NCBI GenBank assembly: GCA_023248635.1
Contig: JAHFED010000003.1
Coordinates: 62,001-126,000, forward strand
Origin: Myxococcales bacterium
GTDB taxonomy: Bacteria > Myxococcota > UBA727 > VGSZ01
Length of the DNA: 64,000 bases
Direction: 5' to 3'
Position 1 is the stretch's first letter. Every line of letters begins with the position of its first letter. Of this stretch, positions 8,942-17,524 are shown one piece after another. The notes under the pieces were generated by a model, which was not told where the DNA came from, did no database searches, and saw only the letters and a list, made by a program, of their open reading frames with translations. The position numbers were made by a program, and so were the translations under genes.

Positions 8942-9841
8942 CTAAAATGTGAACTCGTCGGTGAGCTCGACCAGGTGCATGTTCTTGAGATGCAGCGCCG
9001 ATAGCTCTTGCTTCGTCTGCTCGTAGAACGATGGCTTCAAATGATAGACAAAGAGCGGAATGTCATCGCGCGCTTTGATCTTGCCCATCTCGGCGTGCAG
9101 GGTCTGCGGCGTGTAGTGGCCAGCGACGTCAGCGAGGGCCTGCATGTGGTTCGGGAAGCTGAGCTCGACGAACATTCCGCGCAGGTCTGGGGTCTCATTG
9201 GCAACCTGCCATAATTTCGTCGTCGGACCGGTGTCTGATGAATACAGGAACGATCCGTTTTCTCCACGGATAATCATTGCCATGGATTCGACCGGGTGCG
9301 TGACGGGTACATATTGTACCTCGTACTCGCCTGCGGCCAGGGGCGCTGCTTGGGGCACCATGGCGACGGTCTTCTTCGATGTCCCACGGGCCTTTTGAGC
9401 CGCAGCCAGCACAGGGGCGCTCTTGGCGCTGGATGACGTCGAGAGGGCGACGCCGGGCGGGGGGATGCGAAACACATCGAGCGCTTCGCGAACGTGCAGG
9501 CGCATCACTGGATTGTCGGCGGTGGGAATCTTCGTGAAGTCCGGCCACAGGTAGTTGTTGAAATAGGAGGTCTGCAGCGTTTCGGCGGTTTCGGGACCGC
9601 AGTGCAAATGAACGGGTTCTGGGCGACGACCGATGACCTGATCGGCCATCAACGCCAGGTCCTTTACGTGGTCCATGTGGCTGTGGCTGATGAGCATGTG
9701 ATCGATCTTCACCTGGTCGTTCAGGTCGAGGCTGCGACACACCGCGCCAGCATCGATGGTGATGCGTTCGTCGATGAGCATGCACGTCGTCCGATGACGA
9801 GGTGTCTCTCCTCCGTGACAGCCCAGCACCCGAACGCGCAT
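8942..9841 (-). CDS. MBL-fold metallohydrolase, cAMP-phosphodiesterase class-II-like
   Basis: 299 residues from ATG at 9841. The N-terminus (MRVRVLGCHGGE) and the metal motif SHSHMDHVKDLALM are those of the metallo-beta-lactamase fold close to class II cyclic-nucleotide phosphodiesterases. A later VTHPVESMA, SSDTGPT and the FVELSFPN strand supply the other metal and active-site positions. The true substrate cannot be told from sequence; members may cleave cyclic nucleotides or other phosphodiesters. A Ser/Ala/Lys-rich insert (about 165-190) interrupts the core and may be a loop. The frame extends upstream, but homology starts at this ATG. Confidence 0.75.
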   Translation of the reverse strand: MRVRVLGCHGGETPRHRTTCMLIDERITIDAGAVCRSLDLNDQVKIDHMLISHSHMDHVKDLALMADQVIGRRPEPVHLHCGPETAETLQTSYFNNYLWPDFTKIPTADNPVMRLHVREALDVFRIPPPGVALSTSSSAKSAPVLAAAQKARGTSKKTVAMVPQAAPLAAGEYEVQYVPVTHPVESMAMIIRGENGSFLYSSDTGPTTKLWQVANETPDLRGMFVELSFPNHMQALADVAGHYTPQTLHAEMGKIKARDDIPLFVYHLKPSFYEQTKQELSALHLKNMHLVELTDEFTF

Positions 9842-10187
9842 GGTCGACGCTCGCAGGACGAAGCAGCCGGGGTCAAGTCCGGTGGTTGGCCGCCAAGGGT
9901 GCCGCTCGACGAGGTTTGGGCCGGGCTCAACCACCAGCACTTGAGCGCTGCCAACGGCTCACCTCAGAGCATCGCACCGGGGGCCCGTGCACGTACCCAG
10001 TGATTGCCGGGAAGCGTGCGATGTGTCTAGCTGCGCCGACCTCGACGAATGCCGATGTTTGCGCTGTTGGCACGGCGCGGGGCCGATGGTTTGAGCCGTC
10101 GCCACGGCGACGACGACGACGACGACGAGCGCTGCGCGCGCACCAGCAACGACGTCACGGCCCCGTGACGGAAGGACCGACCCAAAG
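9842..10187. other. Divergent intergenic region with P2 fragments and a CGA tract
   Basis: 346 bases between two divergent genes, so it must hold both promoters, though I cannot point to a convincing -35/-10 pair. Degenerate family P2 pieces occur near 9939-9962 (TTGAGCGCTGCCAACGGCTC) and 10056-10085 (TTGGCACGGCG). A CGA/ACG trinucleotide run lies near 10107-10130. A frame across 9802-10191 is Arg-rich and without homology; I do not call it. Confidence 0.5.
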
Positions 10188-13121
10188 ATGAAGTACGCGC
10201 CGTTGCCATGGGTCCACCTCGCCGACGCTTTGCGGACCTCGCTGCGTCGGCTGCGGATCGTGCTCGAAGAACCCGCCTTCATCGCCGAGCGCACCTTTGT
10301 CCGCCTCCACGACGGGCCGCGCAGCGAATCCATCGTCGAGACCCGGCCGCTGCTGCACGGGGCCCAGACGCCGCTGTCGGCCCGCGAACGCGCGGTCATC
10401 GAGATCCTGCACGAGGCCGGGCCCAGCCACGCCAAGAAGGGTCGCTTCTCGCTCACCAAGGCCCAGGTCGGACGCCTGCTGGCCTTCGCTGCCGACGTCC
10501 CTCTTGAGGTCGAAGGCAAAGGCAGCATCGCCGTCGTCCCCCGCCCCGCTCGCATCACTGGCCGCGTGAAAGAACACGAGACGGGCACCGCTCTGGTCTT
10601 TGAGGCCGTCGACGCCGACGGCATCACCATCGACAAGCCGATGATCCTCGGCGAACGCGAAGCCTTTCTCCTCGACGATCAGCTCAAGATGTTCCGCGTC
10701 TCGCCGCCGCTGCTGCCCGGCGAAGCCCGCACCCTGCTCGAGTCCGAGCCCCTCGTGCTCGCGGGCTTGTGCACCGAAGAAGGCAAGGCTGGCTTCGAGT
10801 CGGTCACCGGCCTCGGCGCCGACCTCGCCGACCTCGTCGAAGTCGCTCGCACCCCTGAGCCCGCGCCCCGCATCGTGTTGCGGGCCATGCTCACGCGCGC
10901 CGACGACGGCCCCGGCTTTCAGCTGCGGGTGCACCTCGTCACCGAGCTCTCCGCGCGCAACGCCAGTGAGAATGGAGAATCCATCGCCGACGAGGTCGAG
11001 ATCTCGGCGCGGGGATCGATCCCTCCCGTTCACGCCGTCGAGCTGCCGCCAAAAAAGGGCGAAAAAGAGGGCGGGGCCATGCTCATCGCGCGGCCGTCGA
11101 CGCAGGAAGAGATGGCGCGCCGGGCGCTCTTTGACCTCGGCTTGCACGCTGCGGGCACCCACCGGGGCTTCTCCGCGCAGGGCGAGCCCGGACTCGATGT
11201 GCTGGTGAAGCTGGCTGGAGGCCAAGGCATCCCAAGCTTCGTCTACGTCGACAAAGACACGCTGCCGCGCATCGTGCGCTTGCCCAATGTGCCCCGCCTC
11301 AAGGCCACCACCCGCCCTGAACGCGAAGGCGACAAGCGCGGATTGCTCGATGTGCGTCTCGACATCGGCGACGAAGCCCGCGAGCTCGCGCTCAAGTTCG
11401 ACGACATCATCAAGGCCGTGCTGGCGGGGCGCCAATCGCTGCTCGTCGACGACGACACCGTGCTCGGCTTCAGCCCCGAGGCCGGTGCTGCTCTGGAGCT
11501 CATCGCCGATCAGCTCGAGCTCAAAGATGCGGGCCAGACGCGTGAGATTGGTCCCGCGGAGCTCGCGCTCTTGGTGGCTGGTCTCGAGGGACGCGTGGAG
11601 GTCGACACCGACGACGAAGAGCTCAAGAAGCGCATCGCGGAATTCCTGGCCGAGCCGCTGGACGCCGATCGCATCCTGCCCTCGATGCTGACGGCGACCT
11701 TGCGGCCCTACCAGCACGACGGCGTCGCCTGGCTGAGCCAGATGCACCGGCTCGGGGTCGGTCGCATCCTCGCCGACGACATGGGTCTCGGTAAGACGCT
11801 CATGGCCATGGCCCTGCTCGCCAAGACCAAAGAAAACGACGGCGTGAAGCCGTCCCTCGTCGTCGCTCCCACCTCGGTGCTCGACGTTTGGGTGCAAGAG
11901 GCCAAGCGCCACTGCCCCGGGCTCAACGTGCTCAAGTGGCACGGGCGCGATCGCAAAGAATCCGAAGCCGCAGCCCGCGAAGCCGACGTCGTCGTCACCT
12001 CTTATGCTTTGTTGCGCCGCGACGTCGAAGGCAGCTTGGGCAACTTGGATTTCCGCTACTTGATGCTCGACGAAGCCCAGAACGTGAAGAATTCGTCGAC
12101 GGAGGCCTGGAAAGCGGCCCGCCTGGTCAAGAGCGATCAGCGCATGGCCCTGACCGGTACCCCCATCGAAAACCGCGTCGAGGAGCTGTGGTCGATCCTC
12201 GACCTCGTTGCACCCGGGCTCTTGGGCAGCGAGCGCGCCTTCGAGCGCCGTTACGGCCGTCCCATCGCCAAGGGCGACGCCAACCGCCTCGACGAGCTGC
12301 GCAAGCGCACCCGGCCGGTGATCCTGCGCCGCAAGAAAGAAGACGTCGCCAAAGACCTGCCGCCGAAGATCGAGACCGTGCTGCGTTGCGAGATGGCGCC
12401 GGAGCAGCGCGCCCTCTACCTGCGCGTGCTCGCCGAGGTGCGCTCCGACGTGCAGAAGGCCCTGCAGGTGCACACAAGGGCCCGCGCCCGAGCACCGATC
12501 CTCGCTGCGCTGATGCGCTTGCGTCAGGTGTGCTGCGATCCCCGTTTGCTCGGCGACGACGAACGCTTCCAGGCCAAGGGCGTGGCGTCGTCGAAGCTGC
12601 AGCTCTTCGAAGAGACCATGGTCGAGGCCCTGGCCCAGCCGGAGCGCAAGGTCATCGTGTTTTCGCAGTTCGTCGAGATGCAGAAGATCTTGCACGAGGT
12701 GCTGGAGAAGATCGGCATCAACAACGCCCTGTGGTTGCACGGTGCCACCAAGGACCGCGGTGACGTCGTCGCCAAGTTCCAGGAGGCCACTGGACCGCGG
12801 GTCATCGTCGTCTCGCTCAAGGCCGGCGGCACCGGCGTCACCCTCACGGCCGCAGACACCGTCGTGCACTACGACCCCTGGTGGAACCCCGCCGTCGAAG
12901 ACCAAGCGACGGACCGCGCGCACCGCATCGGCCAGACGAAGACGGTGCACGTCATCAAGCTCGCCTGCTCCGACACCCTCGAGGAGCGCATGCTCGACCT
13001 CGGCGAAGACAAGAGAGCGGCGGCAGAGAGCGTGCTCGGCAAGGATGGCCAGGGTCCCAAGAGCCTCAGCCTCGAAGAAATCGAAGGCATGCTCGACGCC
13101 GAAGCCTCACGGGGATTCTGA
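10188..13121 (+). CDS. SNF2-family DNA-dependent ATPase/helicase
   Basis: 977 residues. The C-terminal 480 residues are a full SNF2 motor: LRPYQHDGVAWL (motif Q region), Walker A DDMGLGKT, VVAPTSVLDVW (Ia), DEAQ as motif II, LTGTPIENR (III), VIVFSQFVEMQ (IV), LKAGGTGVTLT (V) and DRAHRIGQ (VI). The N-terminal half is a long lineage-type extension of unknown fold that is typical of the HepA/RapA-like bacterial group. Such proteins translocate on duplex DNA and remodel protein-DNA or transcription complexes. The ATG follows a divergent promoter region and the gene stands alone. Confidence 0.9.
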   Translation: MKYAPLPWVHLADALRTSLRRLRIVLEEPAFIAERTFVRLHDGPRSESIVETRPLLHGAQTPLSARERAVIEILHEAGPSHAKKGRFSLTKAQVGRLLAFAADVPLEVEGKGSIAVVPRPARITGRVKEHETGTALVFEAVDADGITIDKPMILGEREAFLLDDQLKMFRVSPPLLPGEARTLLESEPLVLAGLCTEEGKAGFESVTGLGADLADLVEVARTPEPAPRIVLRAMLTRADDGPGFQLRVHLVTELSARNASENGESIADEVEISARGSIPPVHAVELPPKKGEKEGGAMLIARPSTQEEMARRALFDLGLHAAGTHRGFSAQGEPGLDVLVKLAGGQGIPSFVYVDKDTLPRIVRLPNVPRLKATTRPEREGDKRGLLDVRLDIGDEARELALKFDDIIKAVLAGRQSLLVDDDTVLGFSPEAGAALELIADQLELKDAGQTREIGPAELALLVAGLEGRVEVDTDDEELKKRIAEFLAEPLDADRILPSMLTATLRPYQHDGVAWLSQMHRLGVGRILADDMGLGKTLMAMALLAKTKENDGVKPSLVVAPTSVLDVWVQEAKRHCPGLNVLKWHGRDRKESEAAAREADVVVTSYALLRRDVEGSLGNLDFRYLMLDEAQNVKNSSTEAWKAARLVKSDQRMALTGTPIENRVEELWSILDLVAPGLLGSERAFERRYGRPIAKGDANRLDELRKRTRPVILRRKKEDVAKDLPPKIETVLRCEMAPEQRALYLRVLAEVRSDVQKALQVHTRARARAPILAALMRLRQVCCDPRLLGDDERFQAKGVASSKLQLFEETMVEALAQPERKVIVFSQFVEMQKILHEVLEKIGINNALWLHGATKDRGDVVAKFQEATGPRVIVVSLKAGGTGVTLTAADTVVHYDPWWNPAVEDQATDRAHRIGQTKTVHVIKLACSDTLEERMLDLGEDKRAAAESVLGKDGQGPKSLSLEEIEGMLDAEASRGF

Positions 13122-13143
13122 GACGAGCAGCGTCGTCGCTCGG

Positions 13144-13178
13144 CCCCCCGGCCCCCAAAAATGGGGGGGGGGTGGGGG
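13144..13178. other. C-run/G-run hairpin after the helicase gene
   Basis: A run of six C, GG, then five C is followed by AAAAAT, ten G, T and five G. The halves can pair into a very strong hairpin, and the G side could also form a quadruplex. It lies 23 bases after the helicase stop, has no T-tract, and may end or block transcription. Confidence 0.6.
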
Positions 13179-13219
13179 CGGAGCAAGGACAATGGTTCGA
13201 CGATCTTGAAGTGTTGATG

Positions 13220-13238
13220 TTCAAGGGCGCGTCTTGAA
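13220..13238. repeat. Family P1 palindrome, shortened copy
   Basis: TTCAAGGGC then GCGTCTTGAA: a P1 copy that has lost part of its centre. It is preceded by GTTGATG as at 14424-14430. It overlaps the TTG start proposed for the small frame at 13234. Confidence 0.7.
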
Positions 13239-13473
13239 GGAGGGCTGCAGTGACAGAGCAAGATGCCATGTTGCATTGGAAGCACGCGTCCAGAAACTCG
13301 AGCAGCAAGGGGCATCGCTCAAGAAGTGGCTCCTTCTGGTTACCGTGACGTGTCTTCTCGTGGGCATCTCGACTCTCCTCGCAGGCCTCACAAACGAGCG
13401 CGTATTTCGGAAATCGCAGCATCGCTTTCAACAACTGGAACAGCGCTGCGCTGCCCACGGCGAAACACACTGA
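13234..13473 (+). CDS. Possible small membrane protein with coiled coils
   Basis: 79 residues from a TTG at 13234. A charged helix (EARVQKLEQQGASLKK) leads into one membrane helix (WLLLVTVTCLLVGISTLLAG), followed by another charged helix (RFQQLEQRC). The pattern looks like a real single-pass protein rather than random sequence, and its AT-richer codon use differs from its neighbours. Against it: the TTG lies in a repeat, and the last 86 bases overlap the opposing HTTM gene. Function unknown. Confidence 0.35.
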   Translation: MKEGCSDRARCHVALEARVQKLEQQGASLKKWLLLVTVTCLLVGISTLLAGLTNERVFRKSQHRFQQLEQRCAAHGETH

Positions 13474-14404
13474 CCAAGAAGGGCACCACGAGGACGACGT
13501 CGACGATGATCCAATCGGTAAACGCCGGGCCCAGGGTCAGTCGAACGACGACGTGAAAGCCGAAGGCGACGACGACGAAGCCCACGCGCCACCAGCGGCC
13601 CAGGATCAGAAAGACCGGGGCAAAGAGCTCCGTCGCCAGGGTCACCCACGAGAGCACCGCCATCATCGCCGACGACGACGCGAGCCATTTTCCCAAGGGG
13701 CTCACCTGGCCCATGTAGAGGTGCCCGCTGATGGTGTCGCTGTCGAGGGGGCCGTACCAATACTGCAAGCTGCGGGCGCCGCCGGCGAGGTACCACTGTA
13801 GGGTTGAACCGCTGAGCCAGGGCAGCAGGTCGGCCCGCACCTTGGCCAATCCCGAGGCTGTGTAGAAGGCGCCGACGACGGCGCCGACGAAGATCTCGCC
13901 GAAGCGCGGCACCGGGGGACATACGATCTCGAGCCAAGGTGTGGAATCGCCGCGTCGTCGTCGCCAGGCCAAGAGCAGGCAGCGATCGAGGGAGAAGCCC
14001 GTGGAGCCTGGCAGGAGAGCCAACGCGAGCAACAGCTGCCCAGGCAAGGCCGGCGTGTGGTTGAAGAAGCCCCAGCCCGAGCCGACGGCGTTGATGACGA
14101 TGAAGGCCAGACCCGTCAGCAGCAGCGCCGGGCGGGTGGCGAGGCCGATCAACGCGCAGATGCCGCAGATCAGCAAGGCCGGACCGACGGCAGCGACGAG
14201 CCCTCCCGGTGGCGGCCACCAGCCCAGCTGCCCCAGGGTTCTCTCGAGGTGGGGGGCGTGCAGCAACTCGAGAGGGTGTTTGCGCAACGAGGCCCGCAGC
14301 CCTTCGCTGGCGCCGATGAAGCGCGTGGCCAGCAGCCAGCCCAACAGCACGATGCGCAGCAAGGGCAGCACCAGGTCGCGTTGCAGACGCAGCAGCCCGC
14401 TCAC
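13388..14404 (-). CDS. HTTM-domain / vitamin-K-carboxylase-like membrane protein
   Basis: 338 residues with six or more membrane helices. The arrangement (FFNHTPALPGQLLLALALLPG, then AKVRADLLPWLSG, and the late TELFAPVFLILGRWW) resembles HTTM-domain proteins, the membrane part related to vitamin K-dependent gamma-carboxylase; DoxX-like is the other possibility. The reaction is unknown in bacteria. The GTG start at 14404 overlaps the stop of the upstream gene as GTGA, so the two are translationally coupled and probably work together. Confidence 0.6.
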   Translation of the reverse strand: MSGLLRLQRDLVLPLLRIVLLGWLLATRFIGASEGLRASLRKHPLELLHAPHLERTLGQLGWWPPPGGLVAAVGPALLICGICALIGLATRPALLLTGLAFIVINAVGSGWGFFNHTPALPGQLLLALALLPGSTGFSLDRCLLLAWRRRRGDSTPWLEIVCPPVPRFGEIFVGAVVGAFYTASGLAKVRADLLPWLSGSTLQWYLAGGARSLQYWYGPLDSDTISGHLYMGQVSPLGKWLASSSAMMAVLSWVTLATELFAPVFLILGRWWRVGFVVVAFGFHVVVRLTLGPAFTDWIIVDVVLVVPFLVSVFRRGQRSAVPVVESDAAISEIRARL

Positions 14405-14943
14405 GGGACCTCGGCGATGCTGTGTTGATGTTCGAGACGCTGGCGCGTCTCGAAATGGTGCGCGGCGACGACGTAACGGCCCAACACGCGCTTGCTCTTG
14501 ACGGGTTGGGTCTGCTCGAGATCGATGCGCAGGGCGACGACGTCGTCAAAGACGGGTCTCTTGCTCCGGCGCGTGTGCCGGATCATGGCCTGCACGAAGC
14601 GCTCGATGCGGGCCGCCCGTTTGGCTGCGGTGTCGTCGTCGACGTGGCCGAAGGAGGTCGATGGGTCGTCGCTGCCCCAGGCCTCGATGAGAAAGGCGCG
14701 CTTGAAGAGCCACTCCGAGATGCCCGAGGCCGGCAGGGTCGGCAGGGGCTCGGTGCTGCCGTCTTTCTTTTCAAGGATGAAGGTCGGCAGGTAGAGGGCG
14801 TTGTCGACGGGGGAGGCCGCAAACATCGGGGCGCAGGTGTAGGGCCAGGCCTCGAAGGGAACGACGACGGCGGCGACGTTGGGGACAAAGAGCAGCAGGC
14901 TGGCGACGACGCACCAGACCCCGTGTCCCCACGCCGGCTTCAC
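14401..14943 (-). CDS. Membrane-anchored partner of the HTTM protein, unknown
   Basis: 180 residues from a GTG at 14943. An N-terminal hydrophobic helix (CVVASLLLFVPNVAAVVVP) is followed by a soluble, probably periplasmic domain with WPYTCAPMFAASP and FILEKKDG. Such proteins sit next to HTTM proteins in other genomes, which fits a shared role, but no function is known. The last 15 or so residues (HHFETRQRLEHQH) are encoded by a P1 palindrome, so the C-terminus has been replaced or extended by a repeat. It starts 3 bases after the glpX stop. Confidence 0.6.
   Translation of the reverse strand: MKPAWGHGVWCVVASLLLFVPNVAAVVVPFEAWPYTCAPMFAASPVDNALYLPTFILEKKDGSTEPLPTLPASGISEWLFKRAFLIEAWGSDDPSTSFGHVDDDTAAKRAARIERFVQAMIRHTRRSKRPVFDDVVALRIDLEQTQPVKSKRVLGRYVVAAHHFETRQRLEHQHSIAEVP
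14431..14454. repeat. Family P1 palindrome inside a coding end
   Basis: TTCGAGACGC and GCGTCTCGAA arms around TGGC. Both arms carry the same T-to-G/A-to-C change relative to other copies (GAGACGC/GCGTCTC), so pairing is kept by compensating changes. It encodes the C-terminal residues of the 180-residue membrane-anchored protein. Confidence 0.85.
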
Positions 14944-14946
14944 GGC

Positions 14947-15933
14947 TCACCAGCCATAGTTGGGCTTGCGATCGAAGTGGTGCTCGGCCTCGATGGTGCG
15001 GATGGTGCCGCTCTTGCTGCGCATGACGATGGATTGGGTGTGGGCGCCGCCCTTGAAGTAGCGAACCCCCTTGAGCATGTCTCCCGTCGTCACGCCGGTG
15101 GCCGCAAACATCACGTCGCCCTTGGCGAGGTCGAGCAGCGACCACTTTCGATCGAGCTCGGTGATGCCCATCTTGCGGGCGCGATCCCGTTCGCCGTCGT
15201 TTTTGTAGATGAGCCGACCCTGGAAATCGCCACCGGTCGACCGCAGCGCCGCCGCCGCCAGCACGCCCTCGGGGGCTCCGCCCGATCCAAAAAGCACGTC
15301 GACGCCGGTGAGGGGAATGCAGGCCGCGATGGCCGCGGAGACGTCGCCGTCGGAGATCAATTTCACGCGCGCGCCGGCTTTGCGGACTTCGGCGATGAGC
15401 TTGTGGTGGCGCTCGCGATCCAAGATCACCGCGGTCAAGTCTTCGACGTAGACGCCCTTGCTGGCGGCGATGGCTTTGAGGTTGTCGGTGGGGCTCTTGT
15501 CGAGGTCGATCACGCCCTTGGCGTCGGGACCCACGGCGATCTTGTCCATATAGCAATCGGGAGCGTGCAGCAGGTTGCCCTTGTCGGCGATGGCGACGAC
15601 GGCGATGGCGTTGGGCAGTCCCAGGGCGCACAGGTTGGTGCCCTCGAGGGGGTCGACGGCGATGTCGACTTCGGGGTCGGTCTCTGCTCCGGCGCCCACT
15701 TTCTCGCCGATGTAGAGCATGGGGGCTTCGTCGCGCTCGCCCTCGCCGATGACCACGGTCCCGCGGATCGCCAAGCCATCGAAGGAGCGGCGCATGGCGA
15801 CGACGGCAGCTTCGTCGGCCCCGTGCCGATCCCCGCGTCCCATCAAGCGGGCGCAGGCGAGGGCGGCGGCTTCGGTGACACGAACGACCTCGAGGGCCAG
15901 GTTGCGATCGAGGGTCGGGCGGGCGGTGGTCAT
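14947..15933 (-). CDS. glpX: Fructose-1,6-bisphosphatase class II
   Basis: 328 residues. GlpX removes the 1-phosphate from fructose-1,6-bisphosphate in gluconeogenesis. Signatures include VIGEGERDEAPMLYIGE and VDPLEGTN (metal and substrate site, with the DPxxGT motif), the ISDGDV loop, and FGSGGAPEGVLAAAALR. Length and start (MTTARPTLDRNLALEVVRV) are normal for the family. It heads a tight minus-strand run: the membrane-anchored unknown follows after 3 bases and the HTTM gene overlaps that one. Confidence 0.96.
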   Translation of the reverse strand: MTTARPTLDRNLALEVVRVTEAAALACARLMGRGDRHGADEAAVVAMRRSFDGLAIRGTVVIGEGERDEAPMLYIGEKVGAGAETDPEVDIAVDPLEGTNLCALGLPNAIAVVAIADKGNLLHAPDCYMDKIAVGPDAKGVIDLDKSPTDNLKAIAASKGVYVEDLTAVILDRERHHKLIAEVRKAGARVKLISDGDVSAAIAACIPLTGVDVLFGSGGAPEGVLAAAALRSTGGDFQGRLIYKNDGERDRARKMGITELDRKWSLLDLAKGDVMFAATGVTTGDMLKGVRYFKGGAHTQSIVMRSKSGTIRTIEAEHHFDRKPNYGW

Positions 15934-16029
15934 GCGTACTCCCGGAGTGGTGCTGGTGTGCAGACGGGGAGGGAGCGTTGCTCGAACGGTCCATGCACCA
16001 CAACGTCAAAGCGCGCAGCGACCACCCGA

Positions 16030-16443
16030 TCAGGCGAGGGGCACATCGCCAAACTGCGGCGGGAACAGCGGCCGAATCGACGCGGGGAAGCGGACGGGCC
16101 GCCCGCTCTCCTTGGACAAGCAAGCGTGGCGGGTGCTGCCCTCGCTCAAAAGGGTGGTGCCGCACAGCACGCGGTAGCCGAAATCGACTGTGATGCGAGA
16201 GACCGCAGTGATCTCAGTTTCAATCACCAATAGATCATCAAAATGTGCCGGAGCCTTGTATTTGCAATTGACTTCGACGACGGGGAAGAAGAAGCCCTCC
16301 TTCTCGAAGGCGCCGTAGTCGAAGGCGCGCTCCCGCATGTACTCGCAGCGGCCGCGCTCAAAGAGGTTCAAGTAATTGGCGTAATACACCACGCCCATCT
16401 GATCGGTATCACCGTAGATGACGCGGTATTCCGTACGGTTCAC
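16030..16443 (-). CDS. Acyl-CoA thioesterase, 4-hydroxybenzoyl-CoA/YbgC type
   Basis: 137 residues from a GTG at 16443. A single hot-dog domain with the family signature YGDTDQMGVVYYANYLNLFE at residues about 10-29; Asp15-region (DTDQMG) is the catalytic part in YbgC/4HBT enzymes. These hydrolyse short acyl-CoA or aromatic CoA thioesters; in many Gram-negatives YbgC is linked to the Tol-Pal envelope system. No tol genes are present here. The GTG lies 4 bases after the stop of the outer-membrane gene, so the two form one transcript. Confidence 0.85.
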   Translation of the reverse strand: MNRTEYRVIYGDTDQMGVVYYANYLNLFERGRCEYMRERAFDYGAFEKEGFFFPVVEVNCKYKAPAHFDDLLVIETEITAVSRITVDFGYRVLCGTTLLSEGSTRHACLSKESGRPVRFPASIRPLFPPQFGDVPLA

Positions 16444-16447
16444 AAGC

Positions 16448-17320
16448 TTAGAAGACGTACTTGATGACGGGCGCGAAGGAGAAGCCAGGGATGATGACAA
16501 GCTCGGCCCCCGATGAGGGGATGACCGCCAGCACGAAATTGCCGTCGATGCCGACGAAGACGTCGGGGAGCAGGGTGGCGTAGCGGACCCCGAGGCCGGC
16601 GCCGACATTGCCGCCGATGGTGGGCTCTCCGGGTGCTGGTTCGGGTGACAGGAAGCTGGCGCCGCCCATCAGCTTGCCCATGATCGCCAAGCGCTCGAGC
16701 ACGTAGAAGCTGCCGACGACGGCGAGGTTGATGTTGGTCAGCCCGTAGTCGCGGGGGTTTTCGATGCTGTCGCCATAGACGGCGGCGTTGGCGACGAAGC
16801 CGGTGCCGAAGCTGAGCTGAACGCCGAGCCATTGCAGGATGTCGTAGCCGACCGAGAGGCCGATGTAGGGCTGCAGCTGCGACGTCGGCACCGGCTTGCA
16901 GGGGGGACCGCCGCACTCCTGAGAGATGGTGAAGCCCGTGGGCGAGCCCGCGGAGTTGCCCAAGACGAAGAAGCCGCCCAGATCGGACTGGGTATAGATG
17001 CCCTGCTTGAAGACGAAGCCGGTGGCGCCGCCGAGGGATTGACCGAGCACGGTGCCGCCGACTTTGACCTCGGCATCGGGCAGCGCCGTCGACACCTCTT
17101 CGCCATCGCTTTTCTTTGGCTCTTCGACGACGGGATCCCCCAGGACGTCGGCGTCGGCGGCGGCGGCGGCCTTGGGCTCCGCCTTCTTCTTCGCCGCCAG
17201 CAACAACCCGGTGGGGCTCAGCTCATAGCGAGGCAGATCGCCAAGCCCTGAGGATCCAGCCTCGGCCACCGAGGGGGCGAGCAAGAAGACAAAAGGGACG
17301 ACGAGAAGCGAGCGCGTCAT
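16448..17320 (-). CDS. Outer-membrane beta-barrel protein
   Basis: 290 residues. A signal peptide (LLVVPFVFLLAPSVAEA) is followed by an Ala/Lys/Asp-rich stretch and then alternating hydrophobic strands (LQPYIGLSVGYDILQW, NINLAVVGSFYVLERL, VFVGIDGNFVLAV). The chain ends in an aromatic residue (IKYVF), the usual mark recognised by the BAM machinery. The class resembles the small outer-membrane barrels of myxobacteria (CglE/OMP_myx types). A pair of Cys (CGGPPC) may form a loop disulfide. The function is not known. Confidence 0.75.
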   Translation of the reverse strand: MTRSLLVVPFVFLLAPSVAEAGSSGLGDLPRYELSPTGLLLAAKKKAEPKAAAAADADVLGDPVVEEPKKSDGEEVSTALPDAEVKVGGTVLGQSLGGATGFVFKQGIYTQSDLGGFFVLGNSAGSPTGFTISQECGGPPCKPVPTSQLQPYIGLSVGYDILQWLGVQLSFGTGFVANAAVYGDSIENPRDYGLTNINLAVVGSFYVLERLAIMGKLMGGASFLSPEPAPGEPTIGGNVGAGLGVRYATLLPDVFVGIDGNFVLAVIPSSGAELVIIPGFSFAPVIKYVF

Positions 17321-17452
17321 GTTGGGGCCCCGCTATCAGGAACGCTCGACTGGGAAAAGTGCTGCGTCTCCCTTCGCTGGCGCCGAGGGGCGCACCGTCG
17401 ACGAATCCGTCGCTGGGGCTGCCCCAGCGCCTTGCTGCCGTGACCAGAGGGT

Positions 17453-17473
17453 GACAAATGCGGGTGCATTGTC
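17453..17473. promoter_or_regulatory. Operator-like inverted repeat upstream of carF
   Basis: GACAAATGC and GCATTGTC flank GGGT, an almost perfect inverted repeat (one extra A in the left arm). It lies 52 bases before the desaturase start, in the divergent gap between the outer-membrane gene and carF. The position suits a regulator site. I cannot tell which gene or regulator is involved. Confidence 0.35.
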
Positions 17474-17524
17474 TTGGCTTGGCTCACGATCCGGGCATCC
17501 CGGGGAGCTCGTAACGAGATCACC

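Noticed and set aside
9802-10191. Plus-strand frame upstream of the helicase
   Set aside because: Arg-rich, crosses the MBL gene start and a CGA tract, no homology.
10155-12950. 931-codon open frame opposite the SNF2 helicase
   Set aside because: It has no recognisable domain and exists because GC-rich coding DNA leaves antisense frames open. The plus-strand helicase motifs are all intact.
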